Part shown: piece by piece, positions 39,352 through 48,149 of the stretch
Numbering within the stretch: the stretch's first letter is position 1
How the letters are laid out: each line of letters starts with the position of its first letter
Assembly (NCBI GenBank): GCA_002213445.1
Contig: NJIE01000022.1
Location: 1-64,000 of the forward strand
DNA from: Xenophilus sp. AP218F
GTDB lineage: Bacteria > Pseudomonadota > Gammaproteobacteria > Burkholderiales > Chromobacteriaceae
DNA: 64,000 nt
Direction of reading: 5' to 3'
Notes under the pieces: generated by a model
What the model was told of the DNA's origin: nothing
What the model saw: only the letters and a program-made list of their open reading frames with translations
Database searches by the model: none
Translations under genes and position numbers: made by a program

Positions 39352-41019
39352 TCAGGCCCACACCACGCCTTCAGTCAGCACTTTCTCCGCCCGCAGCAAG
39401 GCGCTGGCCAGATCAGGCTGCAAATTGTCCCTGCCCACTTCGTCCGCCAGCCGCGAGCCGACCAGCATGGCCTCGAACTCGTCCGAAGCGCCGCACAGGA
39501 TCAGGGTCTTGCCCTGCTCCATCAGCCGCGCGTTCAGCGCGCTCAGCGCCAGCAGCCCGCTGGTATCCAGCAACACCAGCCGGTGCAGCTGCAAGATGAT
39601 CACCCGCGAATGCGGCGCTTGCTTGAGCATGGAGTCCACCGTATCCGCCGCTCCGAAGAACAGCGCGCCCTCCACGCGGAAGGCCGCGCAGCCGCCGGGG
39701 ATCTCCTTGCCGGCGATGCTGTGGCGCTCAAAAAGCTGGGCGTATTCCGGCAACAGACGTTTGATCGAGGTATGGCTGGCCATGCTGCGGATGAAGAACA
39801 CCGCCGCCATCAGCAAGCCGATCTGCACCGCCACGGTCAGGTCGAACACCACGGTCAGGATAAAGGTCACCACCAGCACCGCCGTGTCGTGCTTCGGGTA
39901 ATACCAGGCCTTGCGCACGTCCCAATCGCCCATTTTCAGGGCCACCGCCATCAGGATGGCGGCCAGCGCCGCCAGCGGAATGCCGGACGCCAGCGGCGCG
40001 GCGATCAGCAACACCAGCAACAGCAGCAGCGAATGCACCAGCGCCGACACCGGCGTGCGGCCGCCGTTGCTGATATTGGTGGCGGTGCGCGCCACCGCGC
40101 CGGTGGCCGGAATGCCGCCGAAGAACGGCGCCACCATATTGGCGATGCCCTGCCCGATCAACTCCTGGTTGGAGTCGTGCTTGTCGTTGGTCAGGCTGTC
40201 GGCCACCACCGCGCACAGCAGCGATTCGATGGCGCCGAGCAAGGCGATGGTGAAGGCCGGGGCCAACAGCTCGGACAGATGGGTCGGGTCCAGATTCAGG
40301 CCGGAGAAATGCGGCAAGCCCTGCGGGATGCCGCCGAACTTGCTGCCCAGGGTTTCCACCGGCAGACCGAACACGGCGGTGGCCAGCGTGGCCAGCACCA
40401 GCGCGGCGAACGGCGCGGGCAGCTTGCGGTTCAGCCGCTTGGGCCACAGCAGGATCAGCAGCAGCGAGGCCGATGACAGCGCCAGCGTCGGCCAGTGGAT
40501 CTGGCCGATGTGCAGCCGCAAGGCATGCATCACGGCGAAGAAGCCTGACGGCATCTTGTCGATCGGCAGGCCGAAGAAGTCCTTGAGCTGGGTGAGAAAG
40601 ATCAGCACGGCGATGCCGTTGGTGAAGCCGGTGATCAGCGGCATCGGAAAAAAGCGTATCACCTGCCCCAGCCGGAACAAGCCCATCAATACCAGCATCG
40701 CGCCGGCCATGAAGGTGCAGATCAGCAGGTTGGCGACGCCGTATTTGGCGACGATGCCGTAGATGATGACGATGAAGGCGCCGGTGGGACCGGTGACGCT
40801 CAGGCGAGCGCCGCCCAGCGCGGCGGCCAGCAGCCCGGCGATGACCGCGGTGAAGATGCCGGCCTCCGGCGTGACGCCGCTGGCCATGGCGAAGGCCATC
40901 GCCAAGGGCAAAGCCACAATGCCGACGGTCAGCCCTGCCAGCAGGTCGGCACGGAACAGGTGCCGGTTGTAGCCTTTCAGGCTATCGATCAGACGCGGGC
41001 GGAACATGGGGCTAAGCAT
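39352..41019 (-). CDS. SulP family anion transporter with STAS domain
   Basis: A 555-residue SLC26/SulP transporter. The first ~400 residues hold about 12-14 hydrophobic segments: DLLAGLTVGIVALPLAMAFA and GGARLSVTGPTGAF carry the substrate-site half-helices, and NQELIGQGIANMVAPFFGGIPATGA is the family signature. The C-terminal STAS domain (about 430-550) has RVIILQLHRLVLLDTSGLLAL. Members carry sulfate, bicarbonate or other anions; which one cannot be told. The start at 41019 was chosen by family length; ribosome site weak. Confidence 0.9.
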   Translation of the reverse strand: MLSPMFRPRLIDSLKGYNRHLFRADLLAGLTVGIVALPLAMAFAMASGVTPEAGIFTAVIAGLLAAALGGARLSVTGPTGAFIVIIYGIVAKYGVANLLICTFMAGAMLVLMGLFRLGQVIRFFPMPLITGFTNGIAVLIFLTQLKDFFGLPIDKMPSGFFAVMHALRLHIGQIHWPTLALSSASLLLILLWPKRLNRKLPAPFAALVLATLATAVFGLPVETLGSKFGGIPQGLPHFSGLNLDPTHLSELLAPAFTIALLGAIESLLCAVVADSLTNDKHDSNQELIGQGIANMVAPFFGGIPATGAVARTATNISNGGRTPVSALVHSLLLLLVLLIAAPLASGIPLAALAAILMAVALKMGDWDVRKAWYYPKHDTAVLVVTFILTVVFDLTVAVQIGLLMAAVFFIRSMASHTSIKRLLPEYAQLFERHSIAGKEIPGGCAAFRVEGALFFGAADTVDSMLKQAPHSRVIILQLHRLVLLDTSGLLALSALNARLMEQGKTLILCGASDEFEAMLVGSRLADEVGRDNLQPDLASALLRAEKVLTEGVVWA

Positions 41020-41111
41020 GGCGGCAGCTTTCTTGTAATAACCAAACCATGCTAACAGCCTAGCCGTCAAAGCGGTAACCCGCCTTGTCCGCGGTCATGC
41101 CGCCTGGCGGG

Positions 41112-41432
41112 CTACATCGCCCGGAAACGGACGGCGAAACTGCGGCTCAGCGGCAGCCGCTCGGCGCGGTCGCGCGAAATCACCGCGCGGCGGTCCAGCA
41201 AATCGCCCTCTATGCGCAGCACATGCCGCAGATTGACCGCCCGCGCGCGGTGGACCTGGGCGAAACCGTCCGGATCCAACCAGTCGGCCGGCTTGAGGCC
41301 GAAGGGCGCGCTGAGGGCCGCCGCGGATAGACCAGCGCGCGATTTTGCTTCAGCCAGCCGCCCTGCGAAGAAAAGAACAAGGCGAAGGCGATGGCCAGAC
41401 TGCTCGCGCCGCACACGGCGAATTCCTGTCAT
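41112..41432 (-). pseudogene. Decayed LytTR-domain regulator
   Basis: The last third (VHRARAVNLRHVLRIEGDLL, then ERLPLSRSFAVRFR) is a clear LytTR DNA-binding domain end. Upstream the match breaks: a membrane-like segment (SSLAIAFALFFSSQGGWL) continues in another frame (41330-41416), and the stretch between looks out of frame. No start with a ribosome site gives a whole protein. It is probably the remains of a membrane-bound LytTR regulator that belonged to the transporter operon directly upstream on the same strand (38 bases). Confidence 0.55.
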
Positions 41433-41470
41433 CTGCCGGTCAGGCGCGGAAAGGCATCCATGCTTCGGCC

Positions 41471-42694
41471 TCAGTGGAAATAGTCAAACACCAGCTGCCA
41501 GCTCTGCCTGGGCGTCGCGGCGCCGTACTGCGTCGACGGCGCGCCGGCGAAGCGCTGCCACTGCAGCGCCAGATCGACGCGGCTCCAATGGTAGCGCGCC
41601 TCGGCCCAATCCATCGCGCTGTGGTCCACCAGACTGACGTTGCGCATGGCGGTCAGATCCAGGCCGTCCAGCAAGGCGTCCTGCCAGTTGGCGCGCAGCA
41701 GCGCCGCCTGCCGCGTGACGAGGCGGGTGACGCCGACGCCCTGGGCCGCGCGGTAAGCGCCACAGCAGGCGCTTTGCCGCAAGGCCTGCCAGCCGGCGGC
41801 GTCCGGCGCGCCGCCGTCGTGCTCGCCTTCCAGCGTCAGGCTCAGCTTGCTGCCGCCGGTCCAGGTCGCGCCCAGCGCCAGCCGGTTGCGCCAGCCATGT
41901 TGCGCCTGCCCGAGCCAGGCTTGCCAATCCGGCGACTGGCGGCCGCCGGCCCATTCCAGATAGGCCACCGTCGCGTCGCCCAGCAGCCGCGACAGATTGA
42001 AACCCAGTTGCGGCGGCTGGCCCTGCTCCTGAAACAGCAGCCACTGCGGGTTGAGCGTTTCGGAAAAACGATAGCTGAAGGCGATCAGCGCGCGTTCGCG
42101 CGGGTTGCTCGCCCCCCAGTCCAGGCTCATGCCGGCGCTGCTGGGCGCATCGCCCAGCTTGGGCGACCAGATCGCGGTGAGCGAGGCGTCGTTCCACAGC
42201 TTTTGCCAGCGCAGCATGGCGTTGCCCAGCCGGTTCCGCCGCAGGCTTTCCTGATCGGCGGACACCACGGAACGCACCGTGCCTTCGCCCAGGAAGTCAG
42301 TGGGGTTGTAGCCCAGCGCCACGCCGTAGCGGGTGTTGATGCGGCCGATATCCAGCATGGCGTCGTTGCCGAACTCGCGGCTCAGATAAGCCTCGCGCAG
42401 GGTGTTGACGCCCCGGCTGCCGCCCTCCGCGCCGCCGAAGCCCTGATCCAGCCGGTCGGAGAACACGCCGCGCCACGCCGGGCCCAGCCTGCCGTCCCAG
42501 CGCCAGTCCAGCGACAAGCGCCGCGTGTCGGCCGCGCCGTCGTTGACGATGGCCGCGGCCTCCAGCAGCAGCTTGGCGTCGCGCGCCGCGTCCGTTTCCT
42601 GACGGGTGGCGTCGGCCAGCCGCAGCGCGGCGTCGTCGTCGGCCCAGGCGGCGCAGGACAACAAGGCGATGGCGCCAAGACAGGCTCGCCGCAT
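41471..42694 (-). CDS. Outer-membrane beta-barrel-like protein of the Lol-like operon
   Basis: A 407-residue exported protein with a signal peptide (MRRACLGAIALLSCAAWA). The mature part shows alternating aromatic and polar strands such as LSLDWRWDGRLG, AYLSREFGNDAMLDIGRINTRYGVALGYNP and LALGATWTGGSKLSLTLEGEH, and ends in WQLVFDYFH, close to an outer-membrane barrel closing strand with an aromatic near the end. It follows the LolA-like gene by 3 bases and so is probably the outer-membrane end of the transport route. No named family is recognised. Confidence 0.7.
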   Translation of the reverse strand: MRRACLGAIALLSCAAWADDDAALRLADATRQETDAARDAKLLLEAAAIVNDGAADTRRLSLDWRWDGRLGPAWRGVFSDRLDQGFGGAEGGSRGVNTLREAYLSREFGNDAMLDIGRINTRYGVALGYNPTDFLGEGTVRSVVSADQESLRRNRLGNAMLRWQKLWNDASLTAIWSPKLGDAPSSAGMSLDWGASNPRERALIAFSYRFSETLNPQWLLFQEQGQPPQLGFNLSRLLGDATVAYLEWAGGRQSPDWQAWLGQAQHGWRNRLALGATWTGGSKLSLTLEGEHDGGAPDAAGWQALRQSACCGAYRAAQGVGVTRLVTRQAALLRANWQDALLDGLDLTAMRNVSLVDHSAMDWAEARYHWSRVDLALQWQRFAGAPSTQYGAATPRQSWQLVFDYFH

Positions 42695-42697
42695 CGC

Positions 42698-43465
42698 CTA
42701 CTCCGCCCGGAAGCGCGGCAGGTAGTCGCGCTGCAGCCAGGCTTCCGGCACCTCGCGCCAGGCGAAGTCGCTGTTGCGCATCACCGTGATCCAGCGCGGG
42801 TTGAGCCCGTCGATGATCACCGTCTCGGTGGGCCGCTCCATGCCCAAAACCTGCTGGTAGCCGCGATAGTAGGCGGTTTTCAGCAGGCTGCCGCTGGCGG
42901 CGTAGAACTTGGCCTTGCGGCTGCGGTAGCCCTTGACGTCCACCCACAGCTCGATGGCGTGGTAGGTCACCGCGGCGTTGCGCGCGGTCAGCTTCAGCTT
43001 GTAGCAATGCCGGGTCTGGCGATCGCCGTCCTGGATATCCTCCTCGCCGGCCAGCGCGGCGTCGTAGTCCAGCGCCAGGTTCACCGTCACCACGTCGCCG
43101 TTGGCGGCCTGGCCCAGCAGCCGCTGCTGCGGCGAGATCGGCACGCTGGCCTTGCTGGCCGGGTCGAAGAACCATAAATCGTTGCCGTTCTTCAGCATCA
43201 GCTTGCCGGCGTCGCGCGCCGGGCCGACAAAGCGCAGCAGGCTGCGGTACTGGCCGCTATTGGGGTCCGCGCGCGAATACACCGCCAGCGCGCTGCGCTC
43301 GTTTTCCTTGCCGTCCTTGTAGCCCACCAGCGAAACCACCAGTCCGAAGGAGCGCTCCGGATTGCGCACCGCGTCGCTGCCGGCGAGTATGGTTTGCGCG
43401 TCGGGCGCGGCCTGCGCCAGCGTCGCGCACAAGGCCAGCCAGACGATGCTCATCATTTTGCTCAT
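42698..43465 (-). CDS. LolA-like outer-membrane lipoprotein-sorting protein
   Basis: A 255-residue periplasmic carrier-like protein with a signal peptide (MSKMMSIVWLALCATLAQA). The segments LLRFVGPARDAGKLMLKNGNDLWFFDPAS and HAIELWVDVKGYRSRKAKFYAASGSLLKTAYY fit the LolA/LppX open-barrel family of lipid- and lipoprotein-binding proteins (outer membrane lipoprotein-sorting). GAGGAGA lies 6 bases before the start. It lies between a LolE-like permease (10 bases upstream) and a beta-barrel gene, so it probably carries one cargo across the periplasm. Confidence 0.8.
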   Translation of the reverse strand: MSKMMSIVWLALCATLAQAAPDAQTILAGSDAVRNPERSFGLVVSLVGYKDGKENERSALAVYSRADPNSGQYRSLLRFVGPARDAGKLMLKNGNDLWFFDPASKASVPISPQQRLLGQAANGDVVTVNLALDYDAALAGEEDIQDGDRQTRHCYKLKLTARNAAVTYHAIELWVDVKGYRSRKAKFYAASGSLLKTAYYRGYQQVLGMERPTETVIIDGLNPRWITVMRNSDFAWREVPEAWLQRDYLPRFRAE

Positions 43466-43475
43466 GCGGTTCTCC

Positions 43476-44861
43476 TCAAGCGTGGCGCAGGGCGTCGACG
43501 ATGTCGAAGCGCGCCGCCCGCCGCGCCGGCCACCAGGCCGACAGCGTCGCCATCAGCAGCAGGCCCAGCGAGCTGAGGCCCAACAGGCGGTACTCGCCCC
43601 ACAGGATGATCAGGATGGGATTGGGTTCGACGCTGCCAGGCGGCGTCCAGGTCAGCCCGGCGCGGTTGATCAGCGCCGCCAGCAGCAGCGAGGCCAGCAC
43701 CCCCAGCGCGCTGCCGGCCGCGCCCAGCAAGACGCCCTCGCACAGGAACAGGCGGCGGATGCCGGCGCGGCGCAGCCCCATGGCGCGCAGGGTGCCGATC
43801 TCCACCGTGCGCTCCAGCACCACCATATTCATGGTATTGCCGATGGTGAACAGCGCCACGCAGCCTATCAGCAGCGAGACAAAGCCGAAAATGGTGCCGA
43901 ACATGCCGGTGATCTGGCCGTACTGCGGCTGCAGGGTGGCGAAGTCGCGCGCCGCCAGCGGCTGGTCCTTGAGCGGGCCGGCGAACAGTTGCTTCAATCT
44001 GGCGCTGGCGGCGTCGATCTGGCTGCTGTGGCGCAGCTGAACGACGATGGCGGTGACGCTGGGCGGGCTGTTGCCGTACACCAGTTGCTGCGCCTGGCGC
44101 AGGTGCAGGCCGACGTACATGTCGTCCAGCTCCTTGACGCCCTGGCTCTCCGCCTTCACCAGCTTGAGCCGGGCCACATTGGGCGCGCCGCTGGCGGTGG
44201 CGGCCAGCAATTCGATACGGTCGTCGGCCGCCGGCCTGGCCTCGGCGTCGGCCAGCGCGGCGATGTCGGCCGGCAGCGGGTCCGACGCCGTCGCCGCCGT
44301 CTTGGGGCCGGGCGGGCAGTGCCTGACCTGCAAGGCCTCGCACAGCTGCAGCACCCGCGCCACGCCCACCCCTATCACCGCCGAATCCGGGCTGGTGCCG
44401 GTCAGCGCCACCGGCTTGAGCCGGAAGCGGTCGCCGAAATGGTAATCGTCCCACTGCCGCAAGCGGTTCTGGCCGTCCGCCTCGCTGCCCAGCGCCATCA
44501 CCGTGCGCGACGCGCCCACCGCGTAATGGCCGGCGATGCCGCCCAGCGTCAGGATGGGCGTGATCACCGCGATCATCGGCTTGAGCTGCGGATCGTCGGC
44601 GATCACCCGCATCACCCGCTGGTAATCGTTGACGCCGAAGGCCGCCGGATTGCCGCCGCCGTAGACGAAATAATCCTTGTGCTGCACCTGCAGATGGCCG
44701 CCGCCGCGCACGAAGGCGGTTTGCAAGCCGTAGACCACGGTGCGGTGATAGCCGCCGAACAGCAGCACCGCGATCATGCCCACCACCATGGTGAGCAAGG
44801 TGGCCAGCGTGCGGCGGCGGTTGCGCAACAGATTGCGCCAGGCGAGTTTCAGAGTGCTCAT
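43476..44861 (-). CDS. ABC transporter permease, FtsX/LolE-MacB type
   Basis: A 461-residue type VII ABC permease. One N-terminal transmembrane helix (WRNLLRNRRRTLATLLTMVVGMIAVLLF), a periplasmic domain of about 250 residues, then three helices including VSLLIGCVALFTIGNTMNMVVLERTVEIGTLRAMGLRR, the FtsX-fold coupling region that contacts the ATPase. This layout uses mechanical force to move substrates at the periplasmic face rather than transport through the membrane. Its start overlaps the ATPase stop by 4 bases. One permease gene only, so a homodimer is expected, unlike LolC/LolE. Confidence 0.85.
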   Translation of the reverse strand: MSTLKLAWRNLLRNRRRTLATLLTMVVGMIAVLLFGGYHRTVVYGLQTAFVRGGGHLQVQHKDYFVYGGGNPAAFGVNDYQRVMRVIADDPQLKPMIAVITPILTLGGIAGHYAVGASRTVMALGSEADGQNRLRQWDDYHFGDRFRLKPVALTGTSPDSAVIGVGVARVLQLCEALQVRHCPPGPKTAATASDPLPADIAALADAEARPAADDRIELLAATASGAPNVARLKLVKAESQGVKELDDMYVGLHLRQAQQLVYGNSPPSVTAIVVQLRHSSQIDAASARLKQLFAGPLKDQPLAARDFATLQPQYGQITGMFGTIFGFVSLLIGCVALFTIGNTMNMVVLERTVEIGTLRAMGLRRAGIRRLFLCEGVLLGAAGSALGVLASLLLAALINRAGLTWTPPGSVEPNPILIILWGEYRLLGLSSLGLLLMATLSAWWPARRAARFDIVDALRHA

Positions 44862-45556
44862 GCCGGCTCCTTGTCCGCTGGCGCGTGGCGGCCGACTTGG
44901 CCGTCCAGCACCGTGTAGAGATCATCCGCCGCGGCGATCACCTGCGGGTCGTGCGAGGAGAACACCACCGCCACCTGCTGTTGCCGTTGCAGTTCGCGCA
45001 GCAGCGCCAGGATGCTGGCGCCGGTGTGGCTGTCCAGGTTGGCCGTCGGCTCATCGGCCAGCACCAGCGCCGGACGATGCGCCAGCGCGCGGGCGATGGC
45101 CACCCGCTGGCGCTGGCCGCCGGAGAGCTGGCCGGGGCGATGCCGCGCCTTGTCGGCCAGGCCCACCGCCGCCAGCAGCTCTTCCACCCGCTCGCGGCGC
45201 TCCCTGGCCGGCGTTCTGGACAGCAGCAAGGGATATTCCACGTTCTCGTACGCCGACAAGACCGGCAACAGATTGAAGTTCTGGAAGATGAAACCGATGT
45301 GCCGCGCGCGAAAATCGCTGAGCGCGTCGTCATCAAGCCGGTCCAGGGGCTGGCCGGCGACGATGATCTCGCCGCGGTCGGGGCGGTCGATGCCGCCTAT
45401 CAGATTGAGCAGCGTGGTCTTGCCGCTGCCGGAAGGGCCGGACAGAACGGTGAAGCAAGCGGGGCGAATCTCCAGATTCACGTCCGTCAACGCCGGCACC
45501 GTCACCTGGTCCAGCACATAGTGTTTGCAAACCTGCCGCATCAGCACCGACAACAT
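44858..45556 (-). CDS. ABC transporter ATP-binding protein, LolD/MacB type
   Basis: A 232-residue ATPase. Walker A is GPSGSGKTTLLNL (near residue 39), the Q-loop QNFNLLP, the signature LSGGQRQRVAIARAL, Walker B LVLADEPT, and the switch SSHD. The closeness to LolD is also seen in AYENVEYPLLL. The start at 45556 was chosen for GGAGA 8 bases upstream. It is the first gene of a four-gene operon with permease, LolA-like and barrel proteins. It powers the FtsX-type permease; cargo unknown. Confidence 0.9.
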   Translation of the reverse strand: MLSVLMRQVCKHYVLDQVTVPALTDVNLEIRPACFTVLSGPSGSGKTTLLNLIGGIDRPDRGEIIVAGQPLDRLDDDALSDFRARHIGFIFQNFNLLPVLSAYENVEYPLLLSRTPARERRERVEELLAAVGLADKARHRPGQLSGGQRQRVAIARALAHRPALVLADEPTANLDSHTGASILALLRELQRQQQVAVVFSSHDPQVIAAADDLYTVLDGQVGRHAPADKEPA

Positions 45557-45750
45557 GGCCCGTCTCCGCGGAATTCGATGCCGACAGTGTACGCCCATAT
45601 TCGCTTACAAAATGACACGACGATAAAACGCGCTCCGGCGGCGCGAAACGCGGCCGGCGCGACACCCATAAGGCATATCGACACCCGCGGCCAAGCAGGC
45701 GTAGCATGCCTGATGAAGCGCAATCGAGACCAAACCAGAGGGCCATAACC

Positions 45751-46815
45751 ATGACCGAGAAAAAACTTCCCCCTGACAACGACACGCCGACCGTCCCGCC
45801 CGCCGCCGAAACGCCCGCGCCCAGCCCTTCGGCCGAAGCCGACACACCCGCTTCGCCCCACCGCGCGCCCCGCTCCCCCGCCCGCGGCCGCAACCAGAAC
45901 GTGAAGCGCGTGCATCAGCAGTCGGTGGAAGCCATCACCAGCGTCAGCCAACAGCCGGTGGCGCTGCAAGTGGCCGAAGCGCCGCGCGGCACCAGCGAGG
46001 AGAGCACCAGCGCGGAGCTGCCGGCCAGCTACCCTTACCGCACCCGCATCCGCCGCCCCGAATACGAAAAACAGAAGCAGGAATTGCAGATCGAGCTTTT
46101 GAAGGTGCAAAGCTGGGTCAAGGAAACCGGCCAGAAAATCGTCATCCTGTTCGAAGGCCGCGACGCGGCCGGCAAGGGCGGCACCATCAAGCGCTACATG
46201 GAACACCTCAACCCGCGCGGCGCGCGGGTGGTGGCGCTGGAGAAGCCGTCGGAGAAAGAACGCGGCCAGTGGTACTTCCAGCGCTATATCGAGCATCTGC
46301 CCACCGCCGGCGAGATCGTGTTCTTCGACCGCTCCTGGTACAACCGCGCCGGCGTGGAGCGGGTGATGGGCTTCTGCGCCCCGCACGATTACCTGGAATT
46401 CATGCGCCAGGCGCCGCAGCTGGAGCGCATGCTCGTCAACAGCGGCATCCACCTGTTCAAGTTCTGGTTCTCGGTCAGCCGCGAAGAGCAGCTGCGCCGC
46501 TTCATCTCCCGCCGCGACGATCCGCTCAAGCACTGGAAGCTGTCGCCCATCGACATCCAGTCGCTGGACAAGTGGGACGACTACACCGCCGCCAAGCAGG
46601 CGATGTTCTTCCACACCCACACCGGCGACGCGCCGTGGACGGTGGTGAAGTCCGACGACAAGAAGCGCGCCCGCCTCAACTGCATCCGCCACTTCCTGTC
46701 GCGGCTGGACTACCCGAACAAGGACTTGCGCGTGGCCCACGCCGGCGACCCGCTGATCGTCGGCCAACCCAGCGCGCTGGACGGCGAAGAGGAAAAGAGC
46801 GCGCTGCGCTTCTGA
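45751..46815 (+). CDS. ppk2: Polyphosphate kinase 2 (class I PPK2)
   Basis: A 354-residue kinase that uses polyphosphate to phosphorylate nucleoside diphosphates. The single PPK2 domain (about 100-330) has Walker A VILFEGRDAAGKGGTIKRYME, Walker B/lid region EIVFFDRSWYNRAGVERVMGF, and DDPLKHWKLSPID. The first ~95 residues are Pro/Ala-rich, then charged, an extension beyond the usual ~300-aa form. The ATG at 45751 gives MTEKKLPP; no good ribosome site is seen near it. Divergent from the Lol-like operon and followed by a hairpin at 46836-46861. Confidence 0.92.
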   Translation: MTEKKLPPDNDTPTVPPAAETPAPSPSAEADTPASPHRAPRSPARGRNQNVKRVHQQSVEAITSVSQQPVALQVAEAPRGTSEESTSAELPASYPYRTRIRRPEYEKQKQELQIELLKVQSWVKETGQKIVILFEGRDAAGKGGTIKRYMEHLNPRGARVVALEKPSEKERGQWYFQRYIEHLPTAGEIVFFDRSWYNRAGVERVMGFCAPHDYLEFMRQAPQLERMLVNSGIHLFKFWFSVSREEQLRRFISRRDDPLKHWKLSPIDIQSLDKWDDYTAAKQAMFFHTHTGDAPWTVVKSDDKKRARLNCIRHFLSRLDYPNKDLRVAHAGDPLIVGQPSALDGEEEKSALRF

Positions 46816-46835
46816 TCCCGGCCCCGGCTCCAACC

Positions 46836-46861
46836 AACGGCGGCGTCGCGACGCCGCCGTT
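46836..46861 (+). terminator. Terminator of ppk2
   Basis: AACGGCGGCGTC and GACGCCGCCGTT form a perfect 12-bp palindromic stem with a GC-containing tight loop, followed by TTC. It lies 20 bases after the ppk2 stop. Confidence 0.75.
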
Positions 46862-46949
46862 TTCATCGCCCCTCCGCGTTCGCCCGCCCCCGCTTGCCGG
46901 CATTCGCCCGCCAAACTTGATCCAGCCCGACTGGAGTCTTGGCTCTAGC

Positions 46950-46978
46950 TTGAAGCCGGACGGCTAAACCCGGATAAT
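46950..46978 (+). promoter_or_regulatory. Sigma-70 promoter of the rnf operon
   Basis: TTGAAG (46950-46955), 17-base spacer, GATAAT (46973-46978), 29 bases before rnfA. The -35 matches 4 of 6 and the -10 matches 5 of 6. Confidence 0.7.
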
Positions 46979-47007
46979 CGACAGGTTTTGGCGTAGCGAA
47001 ATCCCGG

Positions 47008-47589
47008 ATGGACCTCGGACATTATTTACTGATTCTGGTTGGCGCGGTGCTGGTCAACAACGTGGTGCTGGTCAAGGTGCTTGGCCTGTGCCCGTTCATG
47101 GGCGTCTCGCGCAAGCTGGACGCCGCCATCGGCATGGGCGCTGCCACCACTTTCGTGCTGACCCTGGGCGCCGGCTCCAGCTACCTGATCAACCAGCTGC
47201 TGCTGGCGTTTGATCTGGAATACCTGCGCACGCTGTCCTTCATCGTGGTCATCGCCGGCATCGTCCAGTTCACCGAGATGGTGATCCGCAAGACCAGCCC
47301 GGCGCTGTACCAGGTGCTGGGCATCTACCTGCCGCTGATCACCACCAACTGCGCGGTGCTGGGCGTGCCGCTGCTGAGCGTGCAGCAACAGCACACCTTC
47401 GCCGAGGCGCTGGTTTACGGCTTCGGCAGCGCCGTCGGCTTCAGCCTGATCCTGATCCTGTTCGGCGCGATGCGCGAACGGCTGGAAGGCGCGGACATTC
47501 CGGCGCCGTTCCAGGGCACCGCCATCGCCTTCATCACCGCCGGCCTGATGAGCCTGGCCTTCATGGGTTTCGGGGGCTTGCTGAAATGA
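47008..47589 (+). CDS. rnfA: Rnf electron transport complex subunit A
   Basis: A 193-residue inner-membrane protein with six hydrophobic segments. [23 protein letters not shown] is the family signature, with the Cys thought to hold an intramembrane 2Fe-2S cluster together with RnfE. The complex couples electron flow between NADH and ferredoxin or flavodoxin to Na+ or H+ movement; in enteric bacteria the same set (Rsx) keeps SoxR reduced. First gene of the operon; it overlaps rnfB by 4 bases (ATGA). Confidence 0.95.
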   Translation: MDLGHYLLILVGAVLVNNVVLVKVLGLCPFMGVSRKLDAAIGMGAATTFVLTLGAGSSYLINQLLLAFDLEYLRTLSFIVVIAGIVQFTEMVIRKTSPALYQVLGIYLPLITTNCAVLGVPLLSVQQQHTFAEALVYGFGSAVGFSLILILFGAMRERLEGADIPAPFQGTAIAFITAGLMSLAFMGFGGLLK

Positions 47590-48149
47590 GCGGATTTCTT
47601 GCCGCCCTCGCCCTCATGGCGGCGATGGCGCTATTGCTGGGCCTGATTCTGGGCGCGGCCGCGGTCTGGTTCAAGGTGGACGACGACCCGCTGGTGGCGC
47701 GCATCGACGCCATCCTGCCGCAGACGCAATGCGGCCAGTGCGGCCATCCCGGCTGCCGCCCCTACGCCGAGGCGCTGGCCGAAGGCGCCGACGACATCAA
47801 CCGCTGCCCGCCGGGCGGCGAAGACGGCATCCGCAAGCTGGCCGAACTGCTGGGCGTGGAATTCAAGCCCTTCGGCGACGACGCGCCCCAGCCCAAGCCC
47901 AAGGCCGTAGCCGTCATCGACGAGAACAACTGCATCGGCTGCACGCTGTGCATCCAGGCCTGCCCGGTGGACGCCATCCTCGGCTCGGCCAAGCAGATGC
48001 ACACCGTCATCGCCGCCGAATGCACCGGCTGCGAGCTGTGCATCGCCCCCTGTCCGGTGGACTGCATCGAGATGCGGCCGCTGTCCGACACCCTGAATCA
48101 CTGGAAGCCGGCCTACCCGGTCGTTGCCATCCACCCGGTACGCGCATGA
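47586..48149 (+). CDS. rnfB: Rnf complex subunit B (iron-sulfur)
   Basis: A 187-residue electron-transfer subunit. One N-terminal membrane helix is followed by a 4Fe-4S domain ([19 protein letters not shown], near residues 44-62). Then two ferredoxin-type clusters come, [16 protein letters not shown] and [18 protein letters not shown]. All expected cysteines are present. It passes electrons between soluble donors and the membrane part. It overlaps rnfA and rnfC by 4 bases each. Confidence 0.95.
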   Translation: MSGFLAALALMAAMALLLGLILGAAAVWFKVDDDPLVARIDAILPQTQCGQCGHPGCRPYAEALAEGADDINRCPPGGEDGIRKLAELLGVEFKPFGDDAPQPKPKAVAVIDENNCIGCTLCIQACPVDAILGSAKQMHTVIAAECTGCELCIAPCPVDCIEMRPLSDTLNHWKPAYPVVAIHPVRA

